A stretch of DNA of 64,000 nt, taken from positions 124,001 to 188,000 of the forward strand of contig JAQFWX010000033.1 of NCBI GenBank assembly GCA_027605045.1. The letters are read 5' to 3'. The notes beneath the pieces were generated by a model that was not told where the DNA came from, searched no databases, and saw only the letters and a list, made by a program, of their open reading frames with translations. The DNA is from Phallus indusiatus. Its lineage: Eukaryota > Basidiomycota > Agaricomycetes > Phallales > Phallaceae. This document shows, one piece after another, positions 59,391 to 64,000 of the stretch; the stretch's first letter is position 1, and each line of letters opens with the position of its first letter. The translations under genes were made by a program, and so were the position numbers.

Positions 59391-60934
59391 ATGAGCGACG
59401 CTAATGGAATACCACCGTTTCCCGACAACGTTCCCACTCATCCACTGCTCGTAGTCGATTACGAGAAGCTGAAACAAGGGGACAAATCAGAAAAGGTAAT
59501 GAAACGTCTTTTATCACTATTCATGACCCCATCACAAACTATTCTGCGTTGTGTTAGGAAACCTTCTGGAAAGCATGCACTTCCTTGGGATTTTTTTAGT
59601 ATGTCATGTTATATGATGCGATGAAATGATTTTACATGGTAGTTGTCATTTAAAACAGTCTGAAAAATCACAATGTGGAAATTGAACCGATGTGGGAAAT
59701 GGGTGCAGCGACGATGGCATTACCCCTTGAGGAGAAAATGAAGTTTGAACAAGGGGATACAGGTCGTTCTTTTGGGTAATCCTCCGTTTTCGACGAAACA
59801 TTGAGCGAAGCTTAATCAATTTCATTAGCTACAAAGCTGCTGGTGCGAACAATACTGATGAGCATGGCAACTTAGACACAGTAGAGTTCATCAAGTACGT
59901 GTCGCAATTAGTATCCAATTAGGGCAAAGATATTAAAGATTCACCAGTGTGTCCAAAGACGATGTTCTGGCATGGCCCGAAATCGTTCATAGAGAGTATC
60001 CTTCAACTGTCACGAGTCGAATGGTAGCGGTCAAGGAGTTTGTGAAAGACTCCGATGCCGTCTTGCGAACTTTGCTGGATATCATGACTGAATATCTGGA
60101 ATTGCCTGTCAATACGCTGAGCGATAGACACAGTACGGAGCTTCCCAGCGGATCTGAGTGCAGGGTCATCCGCAATCCGCCGAAGAAGATCTCAGGCGAG
60201 AAGGTGTCTTTGGGAGAGCATACTGATTTTGGGTCTTTAGTGTGTAGTTTTGACGAGTGCCATATCCCAGCTAATGTTTTCACTAGTCGTTCCTGCACCA
60301 CAATGTTATCGGGGGTCTTCAAGTTCTGCCTCCTACTTCTCGAGAATGGCAATATATCAAAGTAAGCTTTAAATAATTTCATCGTCCTCCGAAAATACCT
60401 TATCTCCGGGAAACTAGCCGATTCCAGGTCACGCCATTTGTAATATTGGCGATGCTCTGTCCGTTTATTCAGGTGGAATCTTGTGAGAAATATATCTACT
60501 CTTCAGCGCAAACGGTCTCACCTAATTCATCCCAGACACTCAAACATACACCGAGTCGTACCCGCACCGGGAGCTCAAGGCGACCACGTGAGATGGAGTC
60601 TGGTCTATTTCCTGAGGCATGTAGAGCTTGCTTGTCAAGTATATTCTTATTCCTAATGCAATGCGAAGGCCACACTCAGCAGCAATCATGGAACCATTGA
60701 TTGACTCACCTTTGGTTGCCTCTAGAATTGCATCCAACTCGGACACGTCGAAGAGCGTTTCAGGTGTTACTGCAGGCGAATGGTTCAGCCGAAGAATAAA
60801 GTACCAAAGGGTTGCCAATCGAACTGTAAGTTAAGGAAGCTTGGGACTTGGTGATTTCTGAATCTTTACCTTGTTTTCAGGGACCGGAAACATGGAAAGC
60901 TTCTCGAGGAACTGAGGCTATTCGAGCTAACTAA
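59391..60934 (+). CDS. Isopenicillin-N-synthase-like 2OG-Fe(II) oxygenase B
   Basis: Ten exons (59391-59495, 59558-59598, 59659-59775, 59829-59894, 59948-60239, 60287-60361, 60418-60482, 60536-60616, 60669-60825, 60881-60934) encode 350 residues. Eight of the ten exons have exactly the same lengths as in gene A. The DIOX_N-like start is followed by the 2OG-Fe(II) core with iron ligands His201, Asp203 (HTDFGSL) and His259 (SNIHRV) and the 2-oxoglutarate pair Arg273-x-Ser275. The donor after exon 8 is GC (AG|GCATGT), a known minor class. Soluble cytosolic oxidase or hydroxylase of small molecules; the substrate is unknown. The nearby terpene synthase makes a terpenoid role possible. Confidence 0.87.
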
Positions 60935-62270
60935 CCTCGGTCTAGTTGCGATGCGTACATATAATGAGCTAATCAGTGCAGTTTACATATCAGATAATTT
61001 AAGTGCAATTGATGTAGTAGCACAGTCTCTTTTTTTTAACTATGATAATATTAGCTTTACTCACGCCGTTTCTGCTCTTGGAGACATGTTTACCGACAAA
61101 CCCTAATATCGCAAGAGGATAGAAATGAAGCGTTATATGAGACTGAGAGTTCTGTAATCAATGAAACAACTAGAGAGCATAGCTTTTGAAGACGGTAGGA
61201 TAAGTTTTAAGATGGGCCAAAGATGGGCACGAGTGGACTGTTCAATCTCCGGAGCGGCAGGGCCCGGCCAATGCGTGAGAACGTTACATAATCGCACTTG
61301 CAAGCAGCTCGCTTTAGCTTCGCACCACGACAATGCCAGACCACTTTTGATGCTACAACTAGTTCTCTCGGTAAAATTTGAAAGATTTGCTATTTCCAAA
61401 ACCAAAAAAACCTGCTTTTCATTCTTATTTGTAAGTTTTTTTTTCTATGCTTTTATCCCTGCTTCAGTTTATTCATTATGACTCAGTATTCATCTTCAGG
61501 TGCCAGAAAAATACCCCCAAAAAACGGAAAAAAACATCCCTTAAACATCCCAAACAGCTTCAGATACCGGATACATTGGGCACTTTGAGCGTGAAAAAAA
61601 CAAAACAAAGTCCAGGGTTAACTTTCCCACGACCCCTAGTAACAGCCTCACCACGTTTGGTCAACGGGTTAAGGGACTTCCGTCCCCCCTTGGAAGTACA
61701 ATCCTTTTCGTTTTTCAAAGGGAATACTGCATTCCGGTATCATTAAATTTGCTCTCCGGCACGCCAGCTTTCGATTTGACGCTCCAGCAGCAGCCAGCGC
61801 TCCGTTTCCGTGATAGCCTGGATATACCCATGCATGCGAGACCGACGGTGTCCCCGATAATTATAGAGGGCACTTTTCTTCATCTGTCGAAACCTCGTTT
61901 CGGACCGTCCTGGCTTCGGTTATTGCTTTCATAAGCATATCAGAATGGACACCGTCGGCCTTAGGTTATACTCCGCGTCTTGCAGTGTGTTGTTCAATGC
62001 GCTCTCGTGCAGATCTCGCCCCAACGTATTATTCTCTTCCTTGCCGAGGATTTCGGAATGCCAGTTTTTCAAACACCGTCCCTATTTTCACAGTCTCCTT
62101 CAGGGCTGCATTGTATTCGGTCTCTGCTCCATATGCTTACATGCGGCGCTAGTTGACTCGGACACAACTATTGTCATAGGAATTCCATGAGGTCGACAAT
62201 GAATGAAATACACATTGAACATAGTTTGCCTATTTCGTCCTAATACATGGGGTATGTCGGACGGAGTTGT
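60935..62270. other. Intergenic, no gene recognised
   Basis: Short frames in several directions (61161-61481, 61447-61746, 61945-62190) without features or splice support. Confidence 0.35.
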
Positions 62271-62272
62271 GG

Positions 62273-62279
62273 ATATAAA
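62273..62279 (+). promoter_or_regulatory. TATA box of the terpene synthase gene
   Basis: ATATAAA lies about 105 bases before the ATG at 62384. The leader is CT/CA-rich, as is common in strongly expressed fungal genes. Confidence 0.5.
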
Positions 62280-62383
62280 GCCAGTCCGCCTGACTTCATC
62301 TGGCATACAGCAAATCACAGTCATTTTATTCTACTCAGATCCTCCTCAATATCCTCAACACTTCTTAATACTCTCAAATCACC

Positions 62384-63578
62384 ATGTCCACTGCTTCCAC
62401 AAGTTCCTCCAAACAAACCGGCTTCTTCCTTCCTGACCTATGGTCACATTGTCCCTATCCCGCCATCTACCATAAACATGGAGACGCGACTTCGGCTGCT
62501 TCGGAGAAATGGGTTCAAGACAATTCGCGAGTAATGACACCACTTCTTCGAAAAACAATTGGGCAACTTGGTGCTGGCCAATTGGCTGCCTTCTGCTACA
62601 ATCACGCTGACGACGAACGCTTTCGCCTGGTCTGTGATTTCATGATCACACTTTTCCTCCTTGACGACCTTTCGGATGAACTTGCGACTCGAGATGCCGA
62701 GGTTTTCTCGGATATCGTCATGAACGCTATGGCGTTCCCCAAGAAATACAATCCCACGAGTTGCAAAGGAAAGGAGCAGCCAATCATTGAACCCGACTGT
62801 TCAAAATTGACCAGAGAGTAAGCAAGGGTTACCCGCGGTTTTGATTATTTGCTCATTAACGCGTCTCTGAACAGTTATTGGTCGAGAATGTCTGCTGGTG
62901 CCACCCCGGCTGTTCAAGCCCGAATTGTCGAGAACGTCGAACAATATCTCATCGCTGTTCATTTGCAAGCCCAGTATCGCGCTAGCGGTGCTGTCCCAGA
63001 GCTACAAGAATATATTGAACATCGACGTCTTAGCAGTGGTTGCAAACCACTGTTTGACATTATCGAATATTCCTTGGACATGGAGCTTCCGGAAGAAGTC
63101 CTCTCACATCCCTCTATGATTACGATGAAGGATTGCGTCAATGACTTTGTGGCGTTTTCAAATGTGAGTGAACTTCAATACCAAGTGCTCAGGACGAGGT
63201 ATTCATCTCGATTAGGATATCTTCTCATTCAATGTCGAACAAGCACGTGGTGACGAACACAATATGGTCACTGTTATGATGAAGAAGTACAACTTAGACC
63301 TACAGAGCGCAGTTGATCGCGTAGGAGAGTTATGCATCAACGCGATTCAGACGTATCAAAAAGTCAAGGCGAGCTTCCCTTCTTACGGGCCAAAGGTGGA
63401 TAAAGATCTCGAGGGCTTTTTCCACGGGTTACAAAGTTGGATGTCCGGTTGCCTAGACTGGAGTTTCCTCACTCCCCGGTACCTAGGCCCAAACCGCTAT
63501 GAAATCAGAGAACACAAATGGGTAACGCTCAAGAAGCCCAAGTCAAGTCAGGCTAGTTGTCGACCGAATGCCGCTTGA
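62384..63578 (+). CDS. Class I sesquiterpene synthase (fungal type)
   Basis: Three exons (62384-62817, 62875-63163, 63216-63578) encode 361 residues, the usual size of a basidiomycete sesquiterpene synthase. The Asp-rich metal motif is D94-D95-x-x-D98 (LLDDLSDE). The NSE triad is Asn241, Ser245 and Glu249 (SNDIFSFNVEQ), split exactly by intron 2 after the Asn. The RY pair is Arg329-Tyr330 near the C-terminus. All metal-binding and pyrophosphate-sensing residues are present, so it should cyclise farnesyl diphosphate with Mg2+. Product identity cannot be read from the sequence. It lies 1.4 kb downstream of oxygenase B on the same strand. Confidence 0.94.
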
Positions 63579-64000
63579 AAATAACGATCGCGATCTTCCT
63601 CAAAATTAATTTCTCATTATATTATAAAAGTTGCTCTAATAATCATACCCTAATCACACTTTCTATACTTTAACGTAGACATTTATAATCTCTATAATTT
63701 ATTTAAACTTATTTAGATACAGTAAAATATGTATATATAACGTACAAGAAAATTGCATACCTATACATCCATGATTTTAATAGCTGAAAGCGAAGGATGG
63801 CTCTCAATAGTACACCAAAAATATTCTTGTGCCATCGGAGAGTGAGCGGCATCGGGCCGCAATGCCAGCAAGCGTCTAATTATGTAAGCCGCCAACACCG
63901 TATATAAACCCAAAGCTTGCGTAACCGATTCTCTTCATACCTTGTCCACCACAAGCAACCTTCCTCTCGACAAAGGGTTGCACTCTTGTCGCTCTTACTT
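63579..64000. other. Downstream spacer with promoter of a gene beyond the window
   Basis: AT-rich terminator region, then a TATATAAA box at 63900-63907 followed by a CA/CT-rich leader with no ATG before the window ends. A plus-strand gene probably starts just outside. Confidence 0.45.

Noticed and set aside
1..64000. CRISPR arrays, rRNA genes, riboswitches
   Set aside because: None seen; the window is eukaryotic nuclear DNA.

Overview
The window looks like nuclear DNA of a mushroom-forming basidiomycete (Agaricomycetes). Genes are split by many short introns (about 45-90 bp, GT...AG with a few GC donors). The gene content is also typical of the group: F-box proteins, DUF6535 membrane protein, lineage-specific multi-span membrane proteins, a class I sesquiterpene synthase, isopenicillin-N-synthase-like 2OG-Fe(II) oxygenases and a large paxillin-like LIM protein. 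No bacterial, organellar or rRNA/tRNA genes were recognised. All exon models were read by hand from splice sites and reading-frame continuity.

Layout. 1-1.1 kb: one arm of an inverted segmental duplication, carrying a membrane-protein fragment and a dead 5' fragment of the NAC-beta gene. Its partner is at 43.1-44.2 kb, inside the functional loci. 1.7-9.1 kb: a short-chain dehydrogenase, a single-span acidic protein, and three small genes of one unrecognised family that share an (S/T)PE(E/Q) motif exactly at a phase-0 splice junction. 9.55-17.66 kb: an apparently complete 8.1-kb Mutator-like (MULE) transposon with terminal inverted repeats and a perfect 9-bp target duplication. It carries two tail-to-tail genes. 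The 1,623-residue transposase combines a GCM/WRKY-type zinc cluster, a DDE core with CxxH, a ubiquitin-specific-protease-like domain and a PHD-type finger. The second gene is unrecognised and carries one frame break. 18.4-25.4 kb: a multi-span membrane protein, an F-box protein and a chymotrypsin-fold-like protein whose GDSG motif reads GDAG. 26.0-35.4 kb: two hAT-type non-autonomous elements (993 and 693 bp) with 8-bp target duplications, a small unknown gene, a decayed SDR copy and a DUF6535 gene. 35.8-43.3 kb: the LIM gene and NAC-beta. 44.1-49.6 kb: a tandem array of three membrane-protein genes (two intact, one broken). 49.8-52.0 kb: a 2OG oxygenase and a tRNA-derived SINE with a 15-bp target duplication. 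53.4-63.6 kb: an F-box gene, two paralogous 2OG-Fe(II) oxygenases of identical exon architecture (the first with a mutated splice donor) and a sesquiterpene synthase.

Functionally the window mixes housekeeping genes (NAC-beta, paxillin-like LIM) with accessory, quickly duplicating genes. The right end, oxygenase-oxygenase-terpene synthase, could be the edge of a terpenoid biosynthetic locus. The most unusual item is the composite MULE.
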